The notes below the pieces were generated by a model, which saw only the letters and a program-made list of their open reading frames with translations, searched no databases and had not been told where the DNA came from. A stretch of 64,000 bases of DNA from positions 124,001 through 188,000 of the forward strand of contig NZ_MTQP01000061.1 of NCBI RefSeq assembly GCF_001984175.1, in the 5' to 3' direction. Position numbers and translations under genes: made by a program. Numbering within the stretch: the first letter of the stretch is position 1; each line of letters opens with the position of its first letter. Below, in pieces: positions 1 to 9,223 of this stretch. Source of the stretch: Saccharothrix sp. ALI-22-I (GTDB lineage Bacteria; Actinomycetota; Actinomycetes; Mycobacteriales; Pseudonocardiaceae).

Positions 1-352
1 CATCGAGTCGCAGCGCGTGGTCGGCGAGGGCGGACAGGCAGTGCGCCACAGCGTCGTAGCGGATCGGTGGCCCGTTGCTGCCGGTGCGGATGCCCCGTTG
101 GGCGACCATGTTGGCGACCCACGTGTCAGCACGGACTTGGACCAGTTGGGTGGCACCGAGGCCGAAGTCGTTGCCGGCTCGCCCTCGATGCCAGTCCCGG
201 TAGGCCCGTTCCGGTTCCGGCCACCGCTTCGAGACCGCCAGGACGAAGCCCTTGCCCCACCCGCCGAGATCGTTGCAGACGTGCGCGACGATCTTCGGCC
301 CCTTCGCCTGAGGGCTCGTCGCGTCGCCCTTGATGACCCGCAGTTCCTGCAC
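1..352 (-). CDS. Macro-domain protein (C-terminus outside window)
   Basis: Partial gene that runs off the left edge; the first 117 residues are visible. It opens with a beta strand and KGDAT (residues 8-12), then IVAHVCNDLGGWGKGF, the ADP-ribose-binding loops of macro domains, and later KRWPEPERAYRDWH, typical of small bacterial macro proteins. The family binds or hydrolyses ADP-ribose derivatives in the cytoplasm. The start is GTG at 352; an in-frame TAA lies four codons upstream, so no longer N-terminus is possible. It follows the BNR-repeat gene in the same direction after 46 bases. The fold call is solid; the substrate is unknown. Confidence 0.85.
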   Translation of the reverse strand, partial: MQELRVIKGDATSPQAKGPKIVAHVCNDLGGWGKGFVLAVSKRWPEPERAYRDWHRGRAGNDFGLGATQLVQVRADTWVANMVAQRGIRTGSNGPPIRYDAVAHCLSALADHALRLD

Positions 353-398
353 CCGGTGATGTTAATCGCCTGTCGACGAGTTTCCCGTCAGGCGGCGA

Positions 399-2636
399 TC
401 AGGGGACCGAAGTCTCGTAGATCCCCCGGCCGAACGTCGCCGCCACGAGTCGGTGGTTACGGCCGTCGTACTCGATGTCGTCGACCGCGACCCGGGGCAT
501 GCCCCGGCCCAGGCGGAGCCAGCGCCCGGCCGCGACCGTGTCGCCGACGAACACGCCCTGGTCCGTGGCCACGTACACCTGCCCCGCGCGGCCGAGAACG
601 ACGTCGTTGACCGGAGCGGACGGCAGGTTGCCCGAGATGTCGGTCCACCTGGCGCCCGCCGAACGGGTCGCCAGCACGTGGGGCTGCGACGAACCGGACC
701 GGTAGCCGGACAGCGTCACGTACGCCGTCGCGGCGTCACGTTCGGACACCGCGATCCGGGTCACCCACGGCTGGCCGTCGAGCACCTTCGTCCAGGTGGC
801 GCCCAGGTCGCGGGTGATCCACACCCGGCCGTCGTCGGTGCCGACCCAGATCGTGCGCGGGTCCGACGGTGCGGCGGCGACCGTGGTGATCGTGCCGTAC
901 GGGTAGGCGTCCTGGCCCGGCCCGCCGGTCAGGTCGGGGCTGATCGGCGTCCAGGTCACGCCGCCGTCGGCCGACCGGTTGAGCCGGTTCCCGCCGTAGT
1001 ACAGGACCTTCGGGTGCGACGGGTCGAACTGCACCGGGGTGAACCAGTTGCGCCGGTCCGCGGTGGTGCCGGGGGTGAAGTAGTCCATCGTCGTGCCGCC
1101 GTCGGTCGACCGGAAGCAGTTGCCGTACTGGTAGCAGGCGAAGACGTTGTCCTTGTCCCGCGGGTTGATGATGTTCTCCTCACCGTCCCCGCCCAGGTAC
1201 TCGTTGAACGCCGGTCCGCCCCACGACCGCAGCGACCCGTTGTCCTGGGTGCCGCCGGAGACCCGCGTGACGTCCTGCGGGGTGATCGCCACGCTGTAGA
1301 ACTGCGTCCACGGTTCGTGTTCGGCCTTGACCCAGCCGCCGTCGCCGTCGGCATCCGACCGGTACACGCCGCCGTCGTTGCCCAGGTAGGCCCGCGCCGG
1401 GTAACGGGGGTCCCAGACCATGGCGTGGTGGTCGACGTGGATGGAAACGTCGTCCGCCGTCCAGGTCGCGCCACCGTCCTTTGTCGTCATCAGCGGCACA
1501 CCGGCGAGGTGCACGCGCTCGGAGTCGTCCGGGTCCACCCAGACCTTGCCGAACCACCAGCCGAAACTCGACTGCGAGGACTTCAGCACGTCCGGCTCGG
1601 GCAGCCGCGTCCAGCTGTCACCGGCGTCAGCCGAGGTGTAGAAACCGGCGAACGGGCCCGCGGTGCTGTTGACGATCACGTACAGCCGGCCCGGTTCGGA
1701 CGCCGAGACGCCGATGCCGATCCGGCCGACGTCGGGCCCGGCGGACGGCAGCCCACCCGCGAGCCGCTGCCAGGTCAGGCCGCCGTCGACGGACCGGAAC
1801 ACGCCGGAGCCCACGCCGCCGTAGATCCGCTGGACCGGAGTCCGCCGGTGGTCCCACATAACGGCGTACACGCGCTTGGGGTCGGTCGGGTCGATCTGCA
1901 CGTCGACCGCGCCGGTGAACTCGTTCGCGACGTCGAGCACGCGCTGCCAGCTGCCGCCACCGTTGGTGGACAGGTACACGCCCCGCTCGCCACCCGGGCT
2001 GTACAGGGACCCGTTGGCGGCGACGAAGAGCCGGTTGGGGTCGGTCTTGTCGATCGCGATCCCGCCGATGGTGCCGGAGTCCCGCAGGCCGGTGTTGCGC
2101 CACGTCGTGCCGCCGTCGGTGGAGCGGTAGACGCCGGTGCCTTCGTAGGTCACGCTGCCGCCGCCCGGGTTGGCCTCGCCGGTCCCGACGTACAGCGTGC
2201 CGTCACCCGCGGCGGCCACCGCGCCCATGGCCTGCGTCGAGTTGTCCGGCCAGGCCGGCGCGAAGGTGCGCCCGGCGTCGGTGGACCGCCACAGCCCGCC
2301 GCTCGCCGCGGCCGCGTAGACGGTGTCGGCCCGCTTCGGGTCCAGCGCCAGGCTCACGATCCGGCCGCCGATGTTCGTCGGACCGATCGAACGCCACCGC
2401 GCGCTGGTGGAGGGAAGACTGTCGGCTTGGGCGGCGGCGAGGTCATGTGCGTGGCGCGGGATGGTCTCGCCGCGGAGGGCCTTCTGCAGGAACCGGTGTT
2501 CGGCGGGGGCCGAAGGCCCGCGGACCGGGCGGTACTCGCCGGGTTGCCCGGTACCGGGCGGGTCGGCGGCGAGCGCGGGCAGGGGCGAGATCAGCATCAG
2601 GGAGCCGACCGCGACCAGTAGACGGCGAACTCGCAT
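399..2636 (-). CDS. Secreted BNR/YVTN-repeat beta-propeller (sialidase-like fold)
   Basis: 745-residue protein with a Sec signal peptide (residues 1-22, cut after ALA). The rest is a run of propeller blades containing Asp-box-type loops (STDGGTTW, SADAGDSW, TKDGGATW, SADGGVTW), as in VPS10/sortilin-type and exo-sialidase-like proteins. An IGGRIVSLALDP segment near residue 90 starts the first blade. The ATG at 2636 was chosen because it begins the signal peptide and follows a G-rich ribosome site; the open frame extends upstream without signal-like sequence. No sialidase Arg triad can be assigned, so glycosidase activity is unproven and a binding role is equally possible. Confidence 0.75.
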   Translation of the reverse strand: MRVRRLLVAVGSLMLISPLPALAADPPGTGQPGEYRPVRGPSAPAEHRFLQKALRGETIPRHAHDLAAAQADSLPSTSARWRSIGPTNIGGRIVSLALDPKRADTVYAAAASGGLWRSTDAGRTFAPAWPDNSTQAMGAVAAAGDGTLYVGTGEANPGGGSVTYEGTGVYRSTDGGTTWRNTGLRDSGTIGGIAIDKTDPNRLFVAANGSLYSPGGERGVYLSTNGGGSWQRVLDVANEFTGAVDVQIDPTDPKRVYAVMWDHRRTPVQRIYGGVGSGVFRSVDGGLTWQRLAGGLPSAGPDVGRIGIGVSASEPGRLYVIVNSTAGPFAGFYTSADAGDSWTRLPEPDVLKSSQSSFGWWFGKVWVDPDDSERVHLAGVPLMTTKDGGATWTADDVSIHVDHHAMVWDPRYPARAYLGNDGGVYRSDADGDGGWVKAEHEPWTQFYSVAITPQDVTRVSGGTQDNGSLRSWGGPAFNEYLGGDGEENIINPRDKDNVFACYQYGNCFRSTDGGTTMDYFTPGTTADRRNWFTPVQFDPSHPKVLYYGGNRLNRSADGGVTWTPISPDLTGGPGQDAYPYGTITTVAAAPSDPRTIWVGTDDGRVWITRDLGATWTKVLDGQPWVTRIAVSERDAATAYVTLSGYRSGSSQPHVLATRSAGARWTDISGNLPSAPVNDVVLGRAGQVYVATDQGVFVGDTVAAGRWLRLGRGMPRVAVDDIEYDGRNHRLVAATFGRGIYETSVP

Positions 2637-2761
2637 CGGGAACCCCCAGCGGTGAGCATCGGTAGAGCCGTCGCGCACGTTAGGGGAGCCCGCACCCGGA
2701 AGGCGATCCGATGATCGCGGACGTTCTTGACAGTTGACCCCTGGGAACCGCAGGACTCCAA

Positions 2762-2804
2762 CACGAGAAGCCGGTCGGGCGTTGGCCTGACCGGCTTCTT
2801 CGTG
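2762..2804 (-). terminator. Hairpin after the LANTG wall-protein gene
   Basis: Inverted repeat GAAGCCGGTC/GACCGGCTTC, extended by CACGA/TCGTG with one bulged base, starting about 10 bases after the stop codon at 2815 of the minus-strand gene. It probably ends that transcript. Confidence 0.7.
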
Positions 2805-2814
2805 CGGGTTCCGC

Positions 2815-3510
2815 TTATTCGGCGGTGCGACGGCGGCGCAGCATGAACAGCGCCAGGCCACCCGCGCCGAGCAGGACCAGGCCGATCACCAGCGGGACGG
2901 CGGTCGAGGCGCCGGTGTTCGCCAAGTCCGACTCGTTGCTGACCGGCACGATGCCGGTGGTCGTCGTGGTCGGCAGGGACGACGTCGTGGTCGTCGTGGT
3001 CGTCGTCGGCGTGGTCTCGATCGGCGTCGTCGTGGTGGTCGTGGTGGTCGTCGTCGGCTCAGTCGTGGTCGTCGTGCCGACGGTGGTGGTGGTCGTGGTG
3101 GTCGACGTGGTGGTGGTAGTCGCGGACGTGGTGGTGGTAGTCGTCCCCGTGACGCACGGCGGGGTCTTCAGCTTCTTGGTGAACGAGAACTGGTCACCGT
3201 CGCCCGCCTTCACCGTGACGGTGAAGACGTGGGCGACGTCGCCCGGTCTGGTGAACTTCTCCTCGTAGGACTGGCCGAACTTCTGGTCCTTGAGGGTCTC
3301 GTCGCCGTCCTTGATCTTGATCGTGTTCGAGTTGCCGCCCGCGTACGCCCTGAGTTTCACGGAAAGGATGGCCTTGTCGTCCTTGCACTCCGCCTTGAGC
3401 TCCGGCACGTGCGCTGACGCCGGTGCCGTCATCGCCAGCACGGCCACTGCCGCGGTGACCGTCACCGCGGACAGGCCGAGTGCTCTGCGGGCGATCCGTG
3501 CGAACTCCAT
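2815..3510 (-). CDS. Sortase-anchored wall protein, LANTG motif, Thr-rich stalk
   Basis: 231 residues: Sec signal peptide (1-33, ending ASA), a small folded domain with a likely disulphide (ECKD and PPCV), a stalk of about 70 residues made almost only of Thr with scattered Pro and Glu, then LANTG at 196-200, a hydrophobic helix and an RRRR tail. This is the standard layout for covalent attachment to peptidoglycan by a class E-type sortase, with Ala at the second motif position as in many actinomycetes. RBS CAGGAG precedes the ATG. The folded domain matches no family I can name. No sortase gene is in the window. Confidence 0.8.
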   Translation of the reverse strand: MEFARIARRALGLSAVTVTAAVAVLAMTAPASAHVPELKAECKDDKAILSVKLRAYAGGNSNTIKIKDGDETLKDQKFGQSYEEKFTRPGDVAHVFTVTVKAGDGDQFSFTKKLKTPPCVTGTTTTTTSATTTTTSTTTTTTTVGTTTTTEPTTTTTTTTTTPIETTPTTTTTTTTSSLPTTTTTGIVPVSNESDLANTGASTAVPLVIGLVLLGAGGLALFMLRRRRTAE

Positions 3511-3809
3511 GGAAGTCTCCTGTATCGGGTTGAACAGCGGTTGCCGCGGGGGCGGTACCTAGCCGTACGGAAGCACCCCCTACACCGTTCATCCCGATAG
3601 ATCACCTTTCGGCAACGCCGGGGAAGCCGTGCAGGACGCTCTCGTGGCTGAAAGCGCGCACCTGCGCTACGCCGCGCTGAGCCGGCTCGCCGGTCAGCCC
3701 AATGCCGATCCGGGCGCTTCGGGCTGGGTTCGGTGACCGCGACGCGTCCGCCGTCGCGAGCTGACACCATCCCCACACACGTCCTGATGCCCACGGAAGG
3801 TCCTCGTAG
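3511..3809. other. 299-base spacer with possible gene remnant
   Basis: Divergent control region between the LANTG gene and the cyclase-family gene. On the plus strand around 3610-3737 one frame reads like real protein (contains AVQDALVAESAHLRYAALSR) and stops at a TGA, but it has no start or ribosome site. I read it as a possible gene tail of unknown origin. Confidence 0.3.
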
Positions 3810-5072
3810 ATGAATCCAGACTTGTTGCGCAACTACCTCGCCAACCACCTTCCCAGCCGGCGCGACGTCCTGCGCCTCGCCGGAGCGGCCGGCGCGGCTG
3901 CCGCCGTCAGCGGCCTCGGCTCCGGTGCCGCGACCGCGGAGCCCGACGACCGCACGCCGGAGTCGGGGCCGCACGATCGCTTCGACGACGTGCCCTTCGA
4001 CTACGCCGACCCGGCCAACCTGTCCGACTGGGCACCGGGCCCGTACGGCCCCGGCGACCAACGGGGCAGCTTCAACGAAGTGACACCGGCCAAGACGGCC
4101 GCCGCGCTCGGCCTGCTCAAGGCGCACCGCCCGGTGAAGACCTACAACCTGGGCGAGTTGATGTGGAACGGGTTCCCGGCCTTCAAGACCGATCCTCCCC
4201 GCACCTACCAGCAGAGACTCACCATCTCCGGTTACCAGCCCCCGCCCGGCTTCGCCGCCGAGGGCGGTGTGCTGATCTCGCTGGACCCGTTGGCCGACAA
4301 CAAAATCAGCATCCACGAGGAGCGGTTCGAGGCGTCGTTCTCGTCCAAGCACCCCGTACCCCTCACCATGACCTACCAGATCGGCTCACAGCTGGACAAC
4401 CTCAACCACATCGGCGCGCAGGAGTTCTTCTACAACGGGACGCGCGGCCCGGACATCGCCCGAGGCCACGGCACGACCGCCCTCGGCGCCGAGCACATGG
4501 GCCCCGTCGCCACGCGCGGCGTGCTGCTCGACATCCTCGGCGTCAAGCTGGCCAAGGGCGCCACCGCCGACCTCGCCGAGCCCGCCACCAACGGCAAGCC
4601 GCTGCTGCGGGAGAACTACCGGATCACCGTCGAGGACATCCGGGAGGCGATGGACTACGGCGGAATCCGAAGCATCCGTCCGGGTGACGCCGTGCTCTTC
4701 CGCACCGGCTGGACGCAACTGCTCCGGCGTCGCGACCCCGCCGACATCCTGCGCTGGGAGGCCGCCAAGGGCCTGCCCGGCATCTACCTCCGGGAAGCGC
4801 GCTGGCTGGCCCAGTTCCGCCCGGCCCTGATCGGCAGCGACAGCTGGGCTCTTGAGGTGCTCGGCAACCCCGTCAACTCCGACGGCACCGCGTTCCCGGT
4901 CCACCAGGACCTGCTCATGCGCAACGGCATCCGGATCGGCGAGTCCTACGTCACCGAGGAACTCGCCGACGACCACGTCCACGAGTTCGTCTTCGTCGTC
5001 ACTCCCCAGTACGCGCAAGGCGCCACGGCCGGCAACACCCCACCCATGGCACTGGGCCAGCCGAAACGCTGA
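3810..5072 (+). CDS. Cyclase-family metal hydrolase (kynurenine formamidase-like), Tat-type export
   Basis: 420 residues. The N-terminus has SRRDVLRLAGAAGAAAAVSG (16-35), a twin-arginine export signal. The body is the PF04199 cyclase fold: DQRGSFNEVTP near residue 82, a substrate-side segment, and LDNLNHIGA near 196, where the metal-binding HxGTHxD motif of the family would lie. Here that motif keeps Asp/His but not the full consensus, so metal binding may be altered. Family members hydrolyse N-formylkynurenine, isatin or related amides or lactones. It stands alone and ends in a strong hairpin. The reaction cannot be deduced. Confidence 0.7.
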   Translation: MNPDLLRNYLANHLPSRRDVLRLAGAAGAAAAVSGLGSGAATAEPDDRTPESGPHDRFDDVPFDYADPANLSDWAPGPYGPGDQRGSFNEVTPAKTAAALGLLKAHRPVKTYNLGELMWNGFPAFKTDPPRTYQQRLTISGYQPPPGFAAEGGVLISLDPLADNKISIHEERFEASFSSKHPVPLTMTYQIGSQLDNLNHIGAQEFFYNGTRGPDIARGHGTTALGAEHMGPVATRGVLLDILGVKLAKGATADLAEPATNGKPLLRENYRITVEDIREAMDYGGIRSIRPGDAVLFRTGWTQLLRRRDPADILRWEAAKGLPGIYLREARWLAQFRPALIGSDSWALEVLGNPVNSDGTAFPVHQDLLMRNGIRIGESYVTEELADDHVHEFVFVVTPQYAQGATAGNTPPMALGQPKR

Positions 5073-5080
5073 ACCACCGG

Positions 5081-5114
5081 CTCCGCCGGGGGGCGATCGG
5101 CTCCCCCGGCGGAG
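5081..5114 (+). terminator. GC-rich hairpin after the cyclase-family gene
   Basis: Perfect 12-base stem CTCCGCCGGGGG/CCCCCGGCGGAG with a 10-base loop, starting 8 bases after the stop codon at 5072. Confidence 0.7.
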
Positions 5115-5149
5115 ACCGAAGCCACGACCGCGATGGCAAGGTGATCGCC

Positions 5150-5790
5150 ATGCGACTCAAGACGATTCCGGCCTGCCTGCTGGCGCTCTTACTCACCGCC
5201 GCATCCGCCACCTCGGCAGCGAGTGCTCCCACGGCACGTCACCTCGCCGGGACACTGCCCGACGGTGCCACGTGGATCGCCGACGTGCCGGCCGACTGGA
5301 ACGGCACTCTCGTGCCGCCCCGTACCGGCAGGCAGGCCTTGACCTCGGCACCGATCTCGGCGTCCTGACCAGGGGCGCGACGATCACACCCGACCTCGGA
5401 GCGGTCGGGTGGGTGGCACGCACGTCCACCCCGACCGGTCGGCCGGCGATGCCCGAACTCGACCTGCACACCGTCGCCGACAACCTGGTGCCCGCCGAGT
5501 TCCAGCGCGAGTACGCCGGAAAAGTCGCCCGCGCCGGCCGCGCGGGCCTGCTGCGCCAGGCCTACGTCGCACGGCCCGGGCACTGCGCCTTCACCCCGGC
5601 CGAACAGGTGACGAGCCTGCTCGCACTGCAAACCCGCATCCGCACCGGAACCTGGACCGACCACACCGATCCGGCCAGGCTGCAAGCCGCCGCCGAGGCG
5701 CTGGACCTCGGCGGAGCCGACTTCGTCCGCCACCTCCCGCCCCCGTTCGTCAACGACCGGGCCGACTGGCTCGTCCCCCCCGGTGAAGTG
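5150..5790 (+). pseudogene. Secreted alpha/beta hydrolase, interrupted by a large internal deletion
   Basis: The ATG at 5150 begins a good signal peptide and a mature start ending in DGATWIADVPADWNGTLV, which in this actinomycete hydrolase family leads into the nucleophile domain. At about 5315 the homologous sequence jumps to a different frame and resumes with YRQAGLDLGTDLGVLTRG and about 150 residues of the family's C-terminal part, including PELDLHTVADNLVPAEF and GHCAFTPAEQV, the acid/His end. The nucleophile region, roughly 200 or more codons, is gone and the frames do not match, so the gene is dead. The first frame stops at 5368. Codon use across both parts is still that of a real gene, so the loss looks recent. 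Confidence 0.7.
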
Positions 5791-6025
5791 ATCGGCTGCC
5801 CGCGACGTCCCGATGGGCGTCGCGGGCACCTGACCGCAGTCGAAGCCTCCGCCCAGGGGACCGAAACCGTGGCTATCGGTGGTGATGGACGTGGTCAACG
5901 GCTACTGGTAGTGGGTGGCTTCGAGCCGGCGTCGGCGGGACGTTGGCCGCCGTCAACTCTTCACATGCCATTCAGTTATGTGGAGAATCCTTGGCGATCA
6001 GTCGTCCAGCACCTCAGGAGCTCCG

Positions 6026-7603
6026 ATGCCCAGACCACGGTCACTCGCCCTCGTGCTGGCCGCCGTTGTGTTCGCCGCGGTTCCGACTCCCGATCTGGTG
6101 GCCCCCGCGTCCGCGCAGGTCGAGAACACGCTCGGGCGGGACCTCGGCGCGATCATCACCAACCCCGGCCTCAGCGGCGCGGATGTCGGGCTCGTGGTCC
6201 GCCACGCCGATACCGGCGTCGTGTTGTTCACCAGCAGGAGCGACAAGCGCAGCCAACCGGCGTCCAACGGCAAGCTGATCAGCTCCGCCGCGGTGCTCGA
6301 CATCCTGGGTCCCGAGCACCGGTTCAGCACGAGCGTGTCCGCGGCGGGCAACGTGCGCGGCGGCGTGCTGGCCGGTGATGTGCACCTGCGGGGAACCGGC
6401 GACCCGACCATGCTCGCCGCCGACTACGACGCGCTGGCCGCCAAGGTCGCGGCCAGCGGGATCAGGCTGGTCCTCGGCAAACTCGTCGCCGACGACACCT
6501 GGTTCGACTCCGTGCGACTGGGCACCGGCTGGGCCTGGGACGACGAGCCGTACTACTACAACGGGCAGATCTCGGCGCTGACCGTCTCACCGGACACCGA
6601 CTACGACGCCGGATCGATCATCGTGCGGCTCACCCCCGGTGCGGCGGGTGAGCCGGCGACGGTCACCACCGAGCCGCCGACGAGCTACGTCACGATCGCC
6701 AACACGGCCGTGACCGGCCCACCCGGCTCGGCGCCGAGCGTGTCCGTGGAACGACAGCACGGCACCAATGTGATCAACGTCCGGGGCACGGTCCCCGCAG
6801 GTGGTGCCACCGAGGCCAGGTGGAGCACGGTGTGGGAACCGACCGGGCTGGTCACCTCCCTGTTCCACGGCGCCCTGGCCCGGCACGGGGTCCACGTGCT
6901 CGGCGGCACGGGCACCGGCGCGACCCCGGCGGGCGCCCGGCTTCTCGGCGAACACCTGTCGATGCCGCTGTCACGGCTGATGGCCCCGTTCCTCAAGCTC
7001 AGCAACAACATGCACGCCGAGATCCTGGTGAAGACCGCCGGCCGGGCCGTGTACGGCGAGGGCAGTTGGAGCGCCGGGTTGCGGGCGATCTCGGCGAAGC
7101 TCGGCGGGCTGGGCATCGATCCGGCGGCGCTGTCGCTGAGGGACGGCTCCGGTCTGTCCAGAATGGACAACGCGACGCCAGACCAGATGGCCGCGCTGCT
7201 GCTCGCGGCGAAAACCAAGCCGTGGTTCCAGGCCTGGTACGACGCGCTGCCCATCGCCGGGGTGAGCGACCGGATGGTCGGCGGCACACTGCGCAGTCGG
7301 ATGCGCGGCACACCGGCCGAGGGCAACGCGCGGGCCAAGACGGGCAGCCTGACCGGCGTCAGCGCCCTGTCCGGCTACGTGACCACGGCGGACGGCACCC
7401 CGTTGGTGTTCTCGATGATCAGCAACAACACCCTCACGTCGGCGAAGCCGTTCGAGGACGCGGTCGTGGTCCGGCTGGCGAGCAACCGGAACGGGCAGAC
7501 TCCGCCCGCGCACGCCGTCGTCCCCGAGTCGGCGGGTGATCGGACGCAGCAAGGCAGCAACCTGCGCGTCGACTTGGAATGCAGCTGGACCAAGTCCTGC
7601 TGA
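6026..7603 (+). CDS. dacB: D-Ala-D-Ala carboxypeptidase/endopeptidase (PBP4, class C PBP)
   Basis: 525-residue secreted penicillin-binding protein that trims or opens peptidoglycan cross-links outside the membrane. It has a signal peptide (1-31, ASAQ), the active-site motif SNGK at residues 80-83, SNN at 326-328 in the sequence LKLSNNMHAE, and KTG at 438-440, all in the order and spacing of PBP4 with its large insertion between the first two motifs. The ATG at 6026 was chosen for its CAGGAG ribosome site and signal peptide; an upstream in-frame start adds non-signal sequence. Single gene, no partner nearby. Confidence 0.92.
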   Translation: MPRPRSLALVLAAVVFAAVPTPDLVAPASAQVENTLGRDLGAIITNPGLSGADVGLVVRHADTGVVLFTSRSDKRSQPASNGKLISSAAVLDILGPEHRFSTSVSAAGNVRGGVLAGDVHLRGTGDPTMLAADYDALAAKVAASGIRLVLGKLVADDTWFDSVRLGTGWAWDDEPYYYNGQISALTVSPDTDYDAGSIIVRLTPGAAGEPATVTTEPPTSYVTIANTAVTGPPGSAPSVSVERQHGTNVINVRGTVPAGGATEARWSTVWEPTGLVTSLFHGALARHGVHVLGGTGTGATPAGARLLGEHLSMPLSRLMAPFLKLSNNMHAEILVKTAGRAVYGEGSWSAGLRAISAKLGGLGIDPAALSLRDGSGLSRMDNATPDQMAALLLAAKTKPWFQAWYDALPIAGVSDRMVGGTLRSRMRGTPAEGNARAKTGSLTGVSALSGYVTTADGTPLVFSMISNNTLTSAKPFEDAVVVRLASNRNGQTPPAHAVVPESAGDRTQQGSNLRVDLECSWTKSC

Positions 7604-7772
7604 ATGGCCAGCTGAGCGACAAGAGCTCTTCCCAGGGCCTACGAGGGCGCAAATTCGGCTACCAGGTGGAATAGCACGGTCACCGTGCGCGATAAAGCCA
7701 CTGCATGTAACGTGCCCGCCGCACGTTGTCACTCAGTGTGTTCGGTCGCTGCTTTCAGGTGGAGATCTTGTT

Positions 7773-9152
7773 ATGGGCACGAACCCGGTGGTACACGAGA
7801 GCCCGGTGGTGGTGGAGGCGCCGGTGGTGGTTGGCGGGCCGCGGTTGCGCGCGTTCGCCGACCGCGCGCTGCCCGAGGCCCCGCCGAGCCGAGTACCACG
7901 CGGGCCGCTGGCTTGCGCGTACGTCGGGGCGTTCGTCGCCGCCATGGGGTTCCAACTCCTCATCCCGGCGGGCTGGTCCCGACTGGACCACCTCTGGGCG
8001 GAGGACGGCGGGCGCTTCCTCTACGACGCCATCACGCAGCCGCTGACGACGAACCTGATCACGCCCTACGGCGGCTACCTGCACACCGTCCCGCGACTGG
8101 TCGCGGAGCTGGCGTCGGTGCTGCCGCTGGGGTGGGCACCGGTGGTGTTCGCGGTGTCGGCCGCAGTGGTGCGGACCCTGGTCGCGCTGCTGGTCTTCGC
8201 CGCCTCCGGCGCCCACCTGCGGTCACTGCCGGTCCGCATCGCGCACGCCGCCTTGGTGGTGCTGCTGCCCGTGGGCAACAGCGAGCCGCTGGACAACGTC
8301 ACGAACCTGCACTGGTTCCTGCTCTACGGCGCCTTCTGGGCGCTGCTGTGGCGGTCGGCGCCCCGCGTGCCGGTGGCGATCTTCGTGGTGGTGGCCGCCC
8401 TGACCAGCTCGATGGGGTTCCTGCTGGTGCCGGTCGCGCTCGTGCGGCTGGTGCTGCCCCGGGCCAGAGTGGTGTCGATCGTCTTCCTCCTCGGCGTGGC
8501 GCTGCACTGCCTGGCCATGGCGAACACGGTGCGGCTCCGGTACTCGGACGACCGCTACGAGCCGCTCCAGGTGGTGCTGGCCGCGCTGCTGCGGGTGCCG
8601 CTGGCCGGGTTCACCGGCTCCGAGCAGGTCCAGCGGTACTACCCGGCGTTCGGCCATCTACCGTTGTTGGTGGCACTGCTGTTGGCGGGCCTGCCGATCC
8701 TCGCCGCGCTGTGGTGGGGGAACCTCGCGGGTCGGCTGCTGGTGGTGTTCAGCGTGGGGTGCGGCGCGGTGGTGATCACGGCGGCGCTGACGTCCAACTG
8801 GATTCACGTGCTGGCGGTGGATTTCCCGGGCGTGGTCATGACCGCGCAGCGCTACAGCCTCCTGTCGTGCCTGTTCATGTTCACCGCGGTGGCCGTGGGG
8901 CTGGACGCGCTGCCCCGGTGGCGCTGGGCGCGATCGGCGGTGTGGGCCGGGCGGATCGTCATCGCCGCCGTCCTGCTGGTGAGCATCGTGCAGCACATCC
9001 GGGTGGACGCCGGCGTGCTGACCGGCGTCTCGTGGGACCAGACCGTGATCCAGGCCCACGAGCAATGCGCCGCCGGTGAGCCGTTCGGCCGGTTCCTCTT
9101 GGACCCGCCCGGCTGGTTGATCGACGTGCCGTGCGGCTACCTGCGGAAGTGA
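7773..9152 (+). CDS. Polytopic membrane protein, GT-C-like
   Basis: 459 residues with about ten predicted hydrophobic helices after a 45-residue soluble Val/Pro-rich start. The first outer loop holds DHLWAEDGGRFLYDA; an acidic pair just after the first helix, as in AEDG here, is a hallmark of GT-C glycosyltransferases that use lipid-linked sugar donors. The ORF could start earlier, but ATG 7773 follows GGTGGAG at a good distance. No partner gene indicates a substrate. I assign only the fold, with caution; it could be a polytopic protein of another class. Confidence 0.5.
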   Translation: MGTNPVVHESPVVVEAPVVVGGPRLRAFADRALPEAPPSRVPRGPLACAYVGAFVAAMGFQLLIPAGWSRLDHLWAEDGGRFLYDAITQPLTTNLITPYGGYLHTVPRLVAELASVLPLGWAPVVFAVSAAVVRTLVALLVFAASGAHLRSLPVRIAHAALVVLLPVGNSEPLDNVTNLHWFLLYGAFWALLWRSAPRVPVAIFVVVAALTSSMGFLLVPVALVRLVLPRARVVSIVFLLGVALHCLAMANTVRLRYSDDRYEPLQVVLAALLRVPLAGFTGSEQVQRYYPAFGHLPLLVALLLAGLPILAALWWGNLAGRLLVVFSVGCGAVVITAALTSNWIHVLAVDFPGVVMTAQRYSLLSCLFMFTAVAVGLDALPRWRWARSAVWAGRIVIAAVLLVSIVQHIRVDAGVLTGVSWDQTVIQAHEQCAAGEPFGRFLLDPPGWLIDVPCGYLRK

Positions 9153-9223
9153 GCCCGGTCGCGGCTCGCTCGATGTCACACGAACGGGTGGAGTCGTCGG
9201 CGGTTCCGTTCGGGCTCCTGCGG

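Noticed and set aside
2940..3145. GTCGTGGT-rich repeat that looks like a microsatellite or CRISPR-like tract
   Set aside because: It encodes the Thr stalk of the LANTG protein; no spacers or constant repeats. The same holds for the Thr tract at 63355-63440.
4852..6378. 508-codon plus frame
   Set aside because: It joins an off-frame part of the cyclase gene, the hydrolase remnant and an off-frame part of dacB; only the middle part is real and is listed as a pseudogene.
9152..9223. Possible terminator between the membrane protein and TetR gene
   Set aside because: No stem of more than six pairs could be found.
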